Shown here piece after piece: positions 37,292 to 48,800 of a DNA stretch of 64,000 nucleotides. Positions within the stretch are counted from its first letter, which is position 1. Every line of letters begins with the position of its first letter. Below the pieces are notes generated by a model. The model did no database searches. It worked only from the letters and a program-made list of their open reading frames with translations, and was not told the origin of the DNA. The translations under genes were made by a program, and so were the position numbers. This DNA comes from Pontederia crassipes (taxonomy: Eukaryota; Streptophyta; Magnoliopsida; Commelinales; Pontederiaceae), in NCBI GenBank assembly GCA_030549335.1, contig CM060190.1, forward strand, positions 63,502,118 to 63,566,117, given 5' to 3'.

Positions 37292-37879
37292 ATGGCAAGC
37301 CATAGGAGACCCGACACAGCAGCGGTGTCCTCAGCCCTCTTGCTCACTGTTTTCATCCTCGGCATCGGCGTGTCGTCCTGCCGTGGAGGAAGATTAGGCC
37401 CCCAAGACGAGAACAACACAGAGTTCATAAGGTATTCCTGCACCGCCACCGAAATCCAGACGAACCCCGCGCGCTTGGCCCAGGCGGCCTTGTCCGTGTC
37501 CCTTGCCAGCGCCCGGTCCACGTCCGCCGTCTTCTCCAAGGCGTCCGCCGGCCGCAGCTGGATGCCCCCCCGCGTGGCCGGAGCCATGAGGGACTGCATG
37601 GAGAACCTGGGCGACTCGGTGTACGAGCTCCAGGAGTCCATGGCGGCCTTGGGGAACCTGAGAGGTAGCAGCGATCCCGGTTTCGTGATCAACAGCATCC
37701 AGACGTGGGTGAGCGCCGCGCTCACCGACGATAACACGTGCATGGATGGGTTCGCCGGCAGCGCCATGAACGGGGAAGTCAAGAACATGGTGAGGAGCCA
37801 CGTCGTGACCGCCGCCAAACTGACGAGCAACGCATTGGCCCTCGTCAATGAACTGGCGCCGTCACAGCCCTCTCCTTAA
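37292..37879 (+). CDS. PMEI-domain protein with truncated N-terminal hairpin
   Basis: A single exon of 195 residues. A signal peptide-like hydrophobic stretch (SSALLLTVFILGIGVSSC, residues 13-30) precedes a PMEI domain. It shares with the first PMEI the blocks NPARLAQAALSVSLASAR, RDCMENLGDSVYELQESM, IQTWVSAALTDDNTCMDGF and LTSNALALVNE. Compared with that paralogue, 15 residues are missing right after C50 (YSCTATEIQTNP), which removes the second cysteine of the C-x8-C pair and most of the helical hairpin. C102 and C150 remain. The hairpin contributes to stability in known PMEI structures, so function is uncertain. The ATG at 37292 was chosen because upstream in-frame codons come from the C/A homopolymers. 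The gene is GC-rich, with no stop or frameshift. Confidence 0.82.
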   Translation: MASHRRPDTAAVSSALLLTVFILGIGVSSCRGGRLGPQDENNTEFIRYSCTATEIQTNPARLAQAALSVSLASARSTSAVFSKASAGRSWMPPRVAGAMRDCMENLGDSVYELQESMAALGNLRGSSDPGFVINSIQTWVSAALTDDNTCMDGFAGSAMNGEVKNMVRSHVVTAAKLTSNALALVNELAPSQPSP

Positions 37880-39728
37880 TTAGCCAACTAAACTAATTAT
37901 CGAGTCTTTGCGAGTGCCCAGTACTTGTGAGGGATGTGATTAGTTCTACATATATATAATAATATCCTGCTTGGGATAACAGAAATATACACATGGGAAG
38001 CATAAAAGATAATAATTACCTGCAGGTGTGATAGTGAATATGAAGTGTATTCTTGTAAGTTGTACATAGTTCTACAAAAATGAATTATGATTTTTCATAG
38101 TCGATGTTAATTCGATGAGTTAGTCACAAAAAATGCTTAATTTTAAGTGTTTATGTTCATTGTCTCCAGCTAGATTAGCAATAATTAGAAGATGGATTTT
38201 TTTTCCAAAGAAATTGAATACAATTTTCCAAATGCCCATAATCTGTTGATTAAATAATTGAGCTCAGGGCTTTCATGCAAATGCTAGTCTGCACTGACCT
38301 TATCTATGTTTTAGGAAATTATTTATTTATCTAAACTTTAATTCTCTACTCGATTATTAGAATCGAGTTAGGTGGATCGCTTTTTTTTTCACTTACACGG
38401 GCTTTTGGTATGTATGATTATTAACGACTAATTTAAAGTCAAAAAAGTAAAATGATATTTCTTAATAAAAGTGACTCAATTCCGGAGCTATTAATATTCG
38501 TTGAACCACTTAAAATGTAATCATACTAATTTCTTTGATACAGTAATAACTTTGTTATGAAGTTGCATAAAATAATATATTAAGTAATGAACTTTCTTTT
38601 CTATGACTGAATAACGTGAGTGATCATATTTTAGTTACTAATTATAAATATACCCAATAATATCACGTCTATAGCTACTTGTAATATTAAATATTAATTT
38701 CCTTGAGTAAACTGATTAGTCACTAAACATGATATTTGTTTAAAATATTTTACATCAATGTTTCATCGAAGCAAAAAAATATATTTTTTATTAATCCAGA
38801 ATTTCGTAAATGATTTAATTAAGCAAAGTTCAACGCCATGTTCAAAATATTTTAAATGCTATCGTGATGATATTATCCAAATGAAAATAATTCTCCTTAA
38901 AATATAGATCTTTCGATAATCAATATCCTTTAAATATGTATATATGTTTATCAAATATCCACTTATGCAATTCTGTCACATCGCTCGTATATGTCCCCTG
39001 CAATAAATTGATGTGGCTTCGGAAATATCTCATTGTGTAGCATCCTTTAATATCATATGCTATTTGCTCAATTGCTTACAAAATATCTTGATATTTTTGT
39101 TCATCCTATATGGCATACTCCAAGTTTTCCCCATATAAAATAAGTGAATTAAATAATAATGTGCAAAAACAATAATAGATAAAAAAAATACATCAAACTT
39201 ATGTGAAAATTATTTTAATAAAAAGTAAAAAAAATCATGCGATAATTAGAGAGCAATATCACTCGATACTTTAGAATTTAAAACTTTGAAATAAGAATAA
39301 GAACTCCATACTTTTTCAATAACATGCAATATTTGCAACCTCATACCCAAAAAAAAAACTTTTTGATAAATTAATTGTTCTCAACTGAGGATCGAAACTA
39401 TGTGTACTTGGAGTTTGGCCGTGAAGCTCCAAATATTTTTTTTTTCATGTGTGAATTTATGCTATGTGCAATAAATACTTAAATTTTTTAGACTTATAGA
39501 AACTTCAAATAATTTTTTATCTCTTATTATGTCATTTTTTCGCTAAATTGAGTTTTTTCTGATTAAAAGACAATATACATTCAACGTGTGCGTCAATGGA
39601 TATTTTGTTAGCGACCAACTTTTTAACAATTTCATTTTTTTTCAGTCGTCGGTGTATGTAGAGTGATGCCAACAATTTAGCACATCGTACCAATTTTTGT
39701 CAGACCAATTTTTGTCAGGTAGTCAAAT
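37880..39728. other. AT-rich spacer, no gene recognised
   Basis: This stretch covers the 3' UTR of the second PMEI and AT-rich spacer up to the gypsy solo LTR. No long open frame or clear repeat is seen. Confidence 0.55.
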
Positions 39729-41096
39729 TAGATTGTAACCCCTTCAAAATTAGTCATCCTGCTACGTTGACAATTTAATGTTCCTTATTACTTCTTTGAT
39801 TTTAATTGGTCAACAAATGACACATGTAACAATAAAAATGATAAAGAAACAAAGGAATAAAAGAGTCTGCGAAAGAAATATCATTAATAAATAAAAAATG
39901 TCACATTTCATGGAATAGTTCAAGAAAAAGGGAAGGGCTGATAATTCAGATAGTTCAAGAAAATATCAACATCTGCAAGGTTAAAAAGAGAAATTCAAGT
40001 ATCTCATAATTACAAAGTCGAATAATTTAAAATGCGAAAATAAAAGGTGGAAAGCTGGTCGGTTTGTTGTGAGTCATGTGCTGCTACCCTGAGGTTCTGC
40101 ATTATTCACTTCCTCCCTAAGCAGGGTTCTCACCTGTAAAATTCTAATGTAAGGCATGAAATGCACGTGAGCTAACGCCCAGTACACATAGATACATAGA
40201 TGATGAAATGATAATCTCATTATGGTCAATACTAATACAAGAGAATCAATTGATCAGTTATTACCTTGATCTCTGTTGGCTATGAACCATACATCTATAG
40301 ATTTGTACCTTATTCTTTACTTTAATCATACATTGTACTGTACTATATTTTACCATGCCATACTCTATGCTATACCTTACTCTATTACACATTACCGTAC
40401 TTTGTTATACTCTGTGTAGTACTATGTCTTTTACATTAGTATGAAGTCCTTGATGTTCGTTATCCTATGCGAGTTCGACTTTAATTAAGTGAGAAGCTAG
40501 ATGTGTCTCTATATCATATGTTGTCAGGATGTCCATGAAAGAGAAGGTGTACGCTAAGGCATATCATTTTCGGAATGCAAGTAGAAGAGGACCTACACTT
40601 TAGGAACAGTGATCGTTGCGGACCTGTAGGTTCACTAACTACTTGTCCCTCTGGCATAATGTAATATAATCCATATGTTGCCACCGTGGGGGAAGAATGC
40701 GTCAATACGTCACCCTTATTCGGAGCATAGGTGGGAGATGACCTGTGGTCCAGGAATAGTTGTAGTTGATACCAATATGTACACTGTCTCCTCAGTGCAG
40801 CTACTTGCCCCTTAATATATTATACCTTGATTTGTACCCTGGGCGACACATAGCTATCTCGTTACTTTTTCTTTACTTTACTTGTTTTCTTCAACATGTG
40901 TGAAGTTTGGAATACACATTCAGAGAAAGGGTAAAGTCTAATCCGCTTTCTGTAGACGAAGTGTCCGTTACTTGCTTTACTGTACTAGACGTGGCCTCAG
41001 GTGGGCCAGTCGAAAGTTTAGAACTGATTATAGGAGTTCTGGCCATTCAATGGGCATTTTAGTCATTTTACATTGGGATTCGCGATACCGCTTCTC

Positions 41097-41480
41097 TGGA
41101 CCGATCGACCGTCCTAATGGACCGGTCAACCGTTATTGTCGGATCGGTCGATTGTCTCGGGTGGACTGATCGACCGATTATGTACTTGGCCGATTATCCT
41201 TCATGCCGAGCTGATCGACAGTTCTCGGTGAATCCGTCAACCGGTCGTGTGTCATGTCGCGCGATGGTTCTCGGGGATCGGTCGACTGATCTTGTGCAAT
41301 TGTCTTCATCGAATTCCCTCGGATCAGTCGACTGATTACGGGGGATCGACCGACCGACCATAAGTCCGCATGGGACATCCAAGATCGGTCGACCAATCTG
41401 GTGAAATCGGTCGATCGATTCTCTGCATGAAACAGAGTCGTCGGTCTTCTTTTCCAATTTTGGCTGACCTCCGATCGTCC
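41097..41480. repeat. Dispersed palindromic GATCGGTCGACCGATC-like motifs
   Basis: About a dozen variants of GATCGGTCGACCGATC in 380 bases, for example GGGATCGGTCGACTGATC and AGATCGGTCGACCAATC, spaced roughly 25-35 bases apart. The array is absent at the equivalent place in the sister LTR (about 54560-54680), which instead has a different 38-bp tandem repeat. Confidence 0.8.
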
Positions 41481-41894
41481 GATCACGATACACGTAATAC
41501 GAAAAACACTTCTACATGTCTCTAGGTCATAATGGAATTAAAATTTACGATATTTGATCTACATTTCTTCATCTAGGGGATTGTACATCTACGATACATT
41601 TTCTTTTGATTCGTCGGAGGTTCGCCGACGGAATTATGATCGTGTTTCCGATCGTCGGTCGTTCCTAGTCGGTGGGAGTCATGCACCTGGTCCTTGCGAA
41701 GACGTCGAGACCATCGACGCGTGTCATAGGGTCGCCGGTCGTCCTGGTTCTATTTGGCTCGTCGCTGGTCACTGAAGAAAATAGGAGAGAGAGAGAGAGT
41801 GAAACTGGCGACCGATGGGGAGTCCAAAGGATGAACAGAAGTCCTCTTCACTCCCCTTTATGGTCTCTGCCGTACCTCTCTCCTTGGAGGAGTT

Positions 41895-42156
41895 CATGGC
41901 CAACGAATTAGGAGAGGGAAGAGAGAGTCGTGGGGGGAGTGGGGTTGAGGGTCGTGAGGCCGATTCTGTCGTCCCACCCTTTTTTTCGACTTTTAAACTT
42001 TTAAAAGAGAGGGAGAGAAAGAGTACATGGCCAACGAATTAGGAGAGGGAAGAGAGAGTCGTGGGGGGAGTGGGGTTGAGGGTCGTGAGGCCGATTCTCT
42101 CGTCCCACCCTTTTTTCGACTTTTAAACTTTTAAAAGAGAGGGAGAGAAAGAGTAA
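41895..42156. repeat. 131-bp tandem duplication
   Basis: CATGGCCAACGAATTAGG begins both copies (41895 and 42026). The copies are nearly identical, with one T fewer and one G/C change in the second, so the duplication is recent relative to the LTR. Confidence 0.92.
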
Positions 42157-42177
42157 TGAGCTGGTCATTACAGAGAT

Positions 42178-43639
42178 GTCGGTCCATTATCGAGGCTAAT
42201 TAATTTGATTAAGTTCATCCCAAATTATATTGTAATAGATAAAACTTTTAACATAAATATTTTATATTCATAAAAATTTAAATTTAAAATCTTATTTAAG
42301 TGACTAGACATATCACTTCAACCAACTTCAGTTACAATTTCATTTGGTACTAAGGCGAGCATGTAAGGTTCCAACGCGTAGGATTTTCTTTTCCTCTTTC
42401 CATTCCACCAGGGCATCTTCGAGTTTTTTTTCCTCGACCTAGTGAATAATCTGACGGATCGAATTCAAATCTCATTTTTAAAATTCAACTAAAAGTGAGT
42501 CTGAATTATAAAAATTTAGACCACATCCCGAACTAATTAAATATATTATATTAATATTAAATTATTATAAAATTAAATTATATATAATTTAATTGATAAT
42601 TATCATGTTTATATAATAATACTAAATTTATTTTTTTATATTTTTTTATCAAATTGGGATAATGAGAAGTTTTAAATTTTTTTCTTAATTTAATCAGATC
42701 GAGATCGAATTTTATTTCTAAAAATCAGAACAAATCGGAACGGAACCGGCTACTACACAAGTAAACAACCGCTATAATTATTTTATTATGGGGGAGCAAG
42801 AGCAAGCCAGAGTAGATGGTGCTGCTGGCTGCAGCACGTTCATGGGCCTTGGTCTGGCCTGTTAGTGGCAAAATAAGGCATTCACCTGATGTGATTATGT
42901 AAAGTAGTTATAGTGGGATCCATTTTTTTCTGTTTAAAACAAGTATTCAGTATTTTTTGGATGATTTTGAAATTTAAAAACAATATATATTAGAAGATGA
43001 AAACCATCATAGGTCATTTTTATGTGAATAATTTTTTTAAGAATTTGATGGGGGACACCTCGTACCCTAAATTATCAGCCGGCCTTTGGATTATGAATCT
43101 AAGGTTGAAGTATGAGCCGATTATTTCTATTTCATTTTACCACCCCCCCCCCCCCCCCCCCCCCCCCCACTCTCCTCCTCCTCCTCCTCCTCCTCCTCCT
43201 CAAAACTACTTTTTTGTGTTTTATTATATAGATATGTTAGTAGTCCTCCTAATCTTAAGAAATCTAAAAAATTTATAGTGTAATATGTGATTTCTTTCTA
43301 TAAAAAATCAAATTACTTTGTTAAGTTAAAGAAAATTAGTTACATATATCTTCATCTAATTTTTTGAAGATAATTACTTCATATATATATTATGTGAAAT
43401 ATAATTACGTTATTTTATCTTAAAAATTCAACTTGCAAGATAAACATGAAAAATAAAAAAGACATGATGAATAATAAAAAGCTATATCTTAATTAAAATA
43501 AATAAAATTTATAATTATAAGTTATTTCTAATATACATTGTTTATAGAGTATTTTTTATTTTCTTAATTAATTATTTTTTATAATTATATGTTTATACAT
43601 GCAATATTTCATTTTTTATTTGCATTATTTATGTTTCGA
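42178..43639. other. AT-rich spacer with C-tract and CTC repeat
   Basis: No gene is recognised. A run of about 26 C (43143-43168) followed by a CTC trinucleotide repeat (to about 43200) interrupts AT-rich sequence. Confidence 0.55.
43143..43200 (+). repeat. C26 homopolymer followed by (CTC)n
   Basis: The third long C-tract of the window, here joined to about nine CTC/TCC units. Confidence 0.9.
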
Positions 43640-44029
43640 TACCCCTTAATCCGATTTCTCTCTCCTCCCTTATCATCTGAAGAAAGAGCTTTGCAAAGCT
43701 TTAACGCTGCCAAGTGCCAACAATCTGAAGCAGTACTTAGATCCAATCACCGGTAAAAAAATCCATCCCTTCATCGCGATATGGATTGTCCAAAGTCACT
43801 GCTACATCACAGCATTTTTGGAACCTATTATTGGTTGAACATTGCTGATGACTTGTTGTCTAATCCCTTCAGGCTGAAAGAGGAGGAGGAGGCTGCAGTG
43901 GGCAGCGATCGCTTGACTTATAATGAGATTTTCAAATGTTCTGACCGGGATCCCATCGAGTTCTTTCGCTCATATCCCTTCTGGATGGAGGAGATGCCAT
44001 CAGAGAATGCTGAAGATGGCAACACATGA
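43640..44029 (+). pseudogene. Two candidate exons of an unknown gene (fragment)
   Basis: A possible exon ends at 43752 with a GTAAAA donor, and a second starts at 43873 after a CCCTTCAG acceptor. Joined in phase they read ...SEAVLRSNHRLKEEEEAAV and continue to GSDRLTYNEIFKCSDRDP and IEFFRSYPFWMEEMPSEN, ending at TGA 44027-44029. Codon use and the acidic stretch look protein-like, but no start codon or earlier exons were found and I do not recognise the family. It may be the 3' end of a gene whose front has been lost, or a chance open frame. Confidence 0.35.
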
Positions 44030-44035
44030 GTTTCT

Positions 44036-44130
44036 AGGACCAATAATAATAGCAACAAAGTCTTATCTCATTACGTGGGGTCGGCTACATGGATCATACG
44101 ACACTTCGTTGATCCATGTTAGGACCCAAG
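44036..44130 (+). mobile_element. Partial SINE-like copy
   Basis: Contains AGCAACAAAGTCTTATCTCA, GTGGGGTCGGCTACATGGAT and CGTTGATCCATGTTAGGACC, matching the start of the SINE at 46501-46665. It is truncated, with no clear target duplication. Confidence 0.6.
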
Positions 44131-45608
44131 AGAGTTAAACCAATATAGAATTTTTTTTTCTGTTAAGCCAATATGAGATGAATAATCGATTGATACTTTA
44201 GCCTTAGATTCATTAAGTAGGGGACACCTCCATTAAATTTTATGAAACCCCTACTTTAATAAGATATTTCTTTAAAGTTCAAATAATAAAAACGTAATGC
44301 TAAATTAGTTTATATTAATTCATCATTTTCAGTGAGGGTTTAATTTGAGATAGTTTTTTTAATCTATTAAAAATCATTCTCAAATTTAATCCAATTCTTT
44401 TTTCGAGTAAAAATAAATAAATTCATCAAGTTAGGTTATCTTACATCCTAAGCATTCCCAAGATTCAAGAGTATTTAATATAATACCAATAATTCATACT
44501 TTGGAAATCTTGGACTCATCATCTTCAATTATTAGTTCCATCACAAGATGGGCCTCTTTTGTGGAGCCCATGCAATCCTCTCGAGAGAGAGGTGGCAACT
44601 TGGCAGTCCATTCAGTGCCATGATTCATGATGATAAAAAAAATTGCGAGCATTAATACCCTATCGGTACATTATACAGAATAAAAACGTCGTCTACTAAA
44701 ATTCTTGATCCCGAGAAATTGAATAAAACTATTCTTATTTCATTTGTCACCAAATTATCTCATGAAATTTGATTTTTTTTGTTGGAAGACAAAAAATTCT
44801 GCGAATATATAAAATGTTTAGTATAAATTTAGCTCAAAATATTTGTAATTGAGAATATGGATTGTGTGGACTACATTGAAATGTATTCCATTTTTGTTTT
44901 AATGAGACAAGTGATTTAATTTTTTTTAAGCTTTCATATTTTTTATTTCTTTAATGACTTTTTGGTATCAATTTATAATATCCGGGGCAGGGATGAACCC
45001 ATCAATTTTTTATTAATTTTATTAGACCAGTATTTAACATTAGTTATCAAGTAAGTTTGCTAGATATTGTACTCAATTATCCTTACCCAATGTCCTTTTT
45101 TGAAACAACATTTGATCAAATATTTTTTTCCATGATATGATTAGCAATATAAAATTTTATTGACGTTTCTTTTTTGAGAGTCCTCTTTCTTATACTATTT
45201 TTGCAACAAAAAGTGCATTGCGTCACATAATCCTATAATTTTTAATCCCAAGTCTCATATTACTAAATTATTTGATATTGCCTATTTGATTCTAAATGCG
45301 GACACTAAGTGAGCAAACTTGTAATTATGTATTGACTTCAAATTAATTTAACTTAAATAAGTAACAATGATTTGCTTTAATTTCTTAATAATTTAATTCC
45401 TTATCTTCGATTGCTTTTTTCTATTGTTAAAATAGTTAATTACACAGAGACTAAAATGAAACCAACAATTATAAAAAGTTTGAAATATATAGAAACTTGC
45501 TGTTATTGACAAATGTAGCTAATTTCAACCCAATATGTCTATAATTCATAAAAAAATACTGGCATTTATGATTCGAATCTCTCCATTTCTTTCATAATAT
45601 GGAAACTT
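44131..45608. other. AT-rich spacer, no gene recognised
   Basis: AT-rich sequence without long open frames or clear repeats between the SINE fragment and the EF-G promoter region. Confidence 0.55.
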
Positions 45609-45609
45609 C

Positions 45610-45691
<82 letters not shown>

Positions 45692-45692
45692 T
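45609..45692 (+). repeat. (AAT)n microsatellite upstream of EF-G
   Basis: About 28 AAT units end about 170 bases before the EF-G start codon. The antisense open frame that encodes poly-tyrosine here is produced by this repeat. Confidence 0.95.
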
Positions 45693-45864
45693 TGTTACAA
45701 ATGGCAAAATATTATAGTGCCATTGCTCATCTTTGTGGCACATGTGTATGTGGCTGAGACATGTCCAAGCAACCAAATTGGAGTAGAAGAGGGTGAGGCG
45801 TTTTAAAGGGCGGTGCAAGGCAAAGATAACGAGGAGCCGAGGGGAACTGAAAAAAATTAAAGAC

Positions 45865-48800
45865 ATGGCGGGGGAAACAGTTCGGATAACGGCTACGACG
45901 GCGTGTGGCGGCGTCCACGCCTGCCGCCGGCGACCTGATTCTCTTCCCTCCTCCCGCCGCTGCTTCCCCGGTCCCAACCGCTTCTTCGCCTCCTCCGGTC
46001 TCCGTGCCGCCTCCGCGTCCGACCTCTTCGGCGCCTTCCGCCTGCGGTTGAGCTCGCCGGCGCCAGTGGGGCAGGAGCGCAGCGCCAGGCGTTCCGTCGT
46101 TGCCATGGCTGCCGAAGGTGAAGGCTCTCCGTTCTGCATTCTTGTTCTACTTGGTGTTTCCTCAGCTCCCCGTATGTCGTTAAAGGGAAGTGCTGCTAGA
46201 TATAAGTGGTTGTGGAATGCGTACACAATGTTTGTCTTAATGGTTCATAAGATAAAACCGGTTACTGACTTTTTGTTGGGTACACTATTTTTTAGCTTGC
46301 TTTGAAGTATAAACAAATATGTGGTAATTCTAGAATATAATAAAAGTTAGTTGCATTTTCCCGGGGAAATCTATAAGTTCCATTATCATGCATTCACTCG
46401 AGAAACGAAATTGACAGGTGGTGTCTTAACCTTTGCATTCACGGCATAATTCCAGTATGAAAAGTCTGTTTGAGACTTTGCTTTGGTCATTTTATATACA
46501 ACAACAACAAAGCCTTATCCCACTAGGTGGGGTCGGCTACATGGATCATACGACTCGTTGATCCATGTTCATGAGATTCGACAGGATTTTACGCTGGTTG
46601 TCGGGACCTAACACAACCCTCCTCCTTTATCCGGGCTTGGGATCGGCTATAAAACATAGGCGGAGTTTGGTCATTTTATATACAAGGGTAATAATTTCGT
46701 TTAAAGTATCTAACAAGGAAGTGATTATATACACGGCTTATTTCAGAATTCAAGCGTGAAGCGCCATTGAAGGATTATCGGAATATTGGAATCATGGCAC
46801 ACATCGATGCAGGGAAGACTACTACAACAGAACGTATTCTTTATTACACTGGAAGGAACTACAAAATAGGGGAGGTGCATGAAGGTACAGCTACCATGGA
46901 CTGGATGGAACAGGAGCAAGAGAGAGGCATCACTATAACCTCAGCAGCAACTACAACCTTTTGGAACAAACACAGAATTAACATTATTGACACTCCTGGT
47001 CACGTAGATTTTACACTTGAAGTTGAACGAGCTCTGAGGGTGTTGGATGGTGCTATTTGCTTATTTGACAGTGTTGCTGGTGTAGAACCACAATCTGAAA
47101 CTGTGTGGAGACAAGCTGATAAATACGGTGTCCCCAGAATATGTTTTGTCAACAAAATGGATCGCCTTGGGGCCAACTTCTTCAGAACAAGAGATATGAT
47201 AGTTACAAACTTAGGTGCTAAACCTCTAGTTCTTCAGTTGCCTGTTGGTGCAGAAGACAACTTTCAAGGAGTAATCGATCTCCTCAAAATGAAAGCTATA
47301 ATCTGGTCAGGTGAGGAACTTGGTGCAAAATTTGTTTACAAGGACATACCAGCTGATCTCCAAGACTTAGCCACAGAATATCGAATTCAGATGATCGAGA
47401 CAATTGTTGAACTAGATGATAAGGCTATGGAAAGCTATTTAGAAGGCATTGAACCTGATGAGCACACTATGAAGCAATTAATAAGAAAAGGCACAATATC
47501 AGGAAAATTTGTTCCAGTTTTGTGTGGTTCAGCATTCAAGAACAAAGGTGTCCAGCCATTGCTTGATGCCGTTGTGGACTATTTGCCTTCACCAGTTGAC
47601 TTACCAGCGATGAAAGGTTCTGATGCTGATAATCCAGAAGTAGTAATAGAAAGAGCCCCCGATGATGCAGAACCATTTGCAGGACTGGCTTTCAAGATTA
47701 TGAGTGATCCATTTGTGGGATCTCTTACATTTGTGAGAGTATATTCAGGAAAATTGACAGCAGGTTCTTATGTGCTAAATGCAAATAAAGGGAAAAAAGA
47801 GAGAATAGGGAGGCTCTTAGAGATGCATGCTAACAGCAGGGAGGATATAAAGACAGCTTTGACTGGTGACATTGTTGCTCTTGCAGGCTTGAAGGATACT
47901 ATAACAGGTGAAACACTTTGTGACCCTGAGAAACCTGTGGTACTTGAAAGAATGGACTTCCCAGACCCTGTCATTAAGGTGGCGATTGAACCGAAGACGA
48001 AGGCAGATATTGATAAAATGGCAACTGGACTAATCAAGCTTGCTCAAGAAGACCCATCCTTCCACTTCTCAAGAGATGAAGAGACCAACCAAACTGTTAT
48101 TGAAGGGATGGGTGAGCTGCACCTTGAAATCATTGTTGATCGACTTAAGAGGGAATTTAAGGTATTTCTTCTGGTTCAGTTATAGCTTTGCGCTTTCATT
48201 CCTCAGATTTGGATTGATTTTTTTATTATTGCCTTAATTAACTTATTTTGTGTGACAGGTTGAAGCAAATGTCGGCGCTCCTCAGGTTAACTATCGTGAG
48301 AGTATTTCAAGAATAGCAGAAGTGCAATACGTGCATAAGAAGCAATCAGGTGGTCAAGGACAATTTGCAGACATCACAGTTAGATTTGAGCCACTTGAAC
48401 CAGGTAGTGGGTATGAATTCAAGAGTGAAATTAAGGGGGGTGCAGTTCCAAAAGAATATATTCCAGGAGTTATGAAGGGCTTGGAAGAATGTCTGAGCAA
48501 TGGTGTACTGGCTGGCTATCCTGTTGTTGACATGAGGGCAGTATTAGTTGATGGCTCGTATCACGAAGTTGATTCTAGCGTTCTGGCATTTCAACTGGCT
48601 GCCAGGGGTGCTTTCCGTGAAGGAGTGAGAAAATCTGCTCCAAAACTGCTTGAACCTATTATGAAAGTTGAAGTAGTCACTCCAGAAGAACATTTGGGTG
48701 ATGTCATTGGTGATCTAAACTCTAGGAGAGGTCAGATCAACAGTTTCGGTGATAAACCAGGTGGTCTTAAGGTATGTGAAACTCCTTGTTGATGTTATGT

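Larger units (their letters stand above)
39734..42172 (-). mobile_element. Solo LTR of a gypsy-type element (copy 1)
   Basis: On the minus strand the LTR begins TGTAATGACCAGCTC (42172) and ends ...GGGGTTACA (39734). Near-matching 5-mers flank it: TAGAT (39729-39733) and GAGAT (42173-42177). It aligns along its length with the solo LTR at 52864-56353, for example GAGCTAACGCCCAGTAC versus GAGCTAACGCTCAGTAC and CCTCCCTAAGCAGGGTTCT in both. It has a 131-bp tandem duplication and an array of GGTCGACC-type palindromes. Long LTRs of this type occur in Tekay-like chromoviruses; that assignment is inference. No internal coding region is left. Confidence 0.75.

Noticed and set aside
37201-37848. Minus-strand open frames over the second PMEI gene
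   Set aside because: Antisense shadows; the plus strand has clear PMEI motifs.
45609-46226. 205-residue minus-strand open frame ending in poly-tyrosine
   Set aside because: Antisense of EF-G exon 1 plus the AAT microsatellite; no family resemblance.
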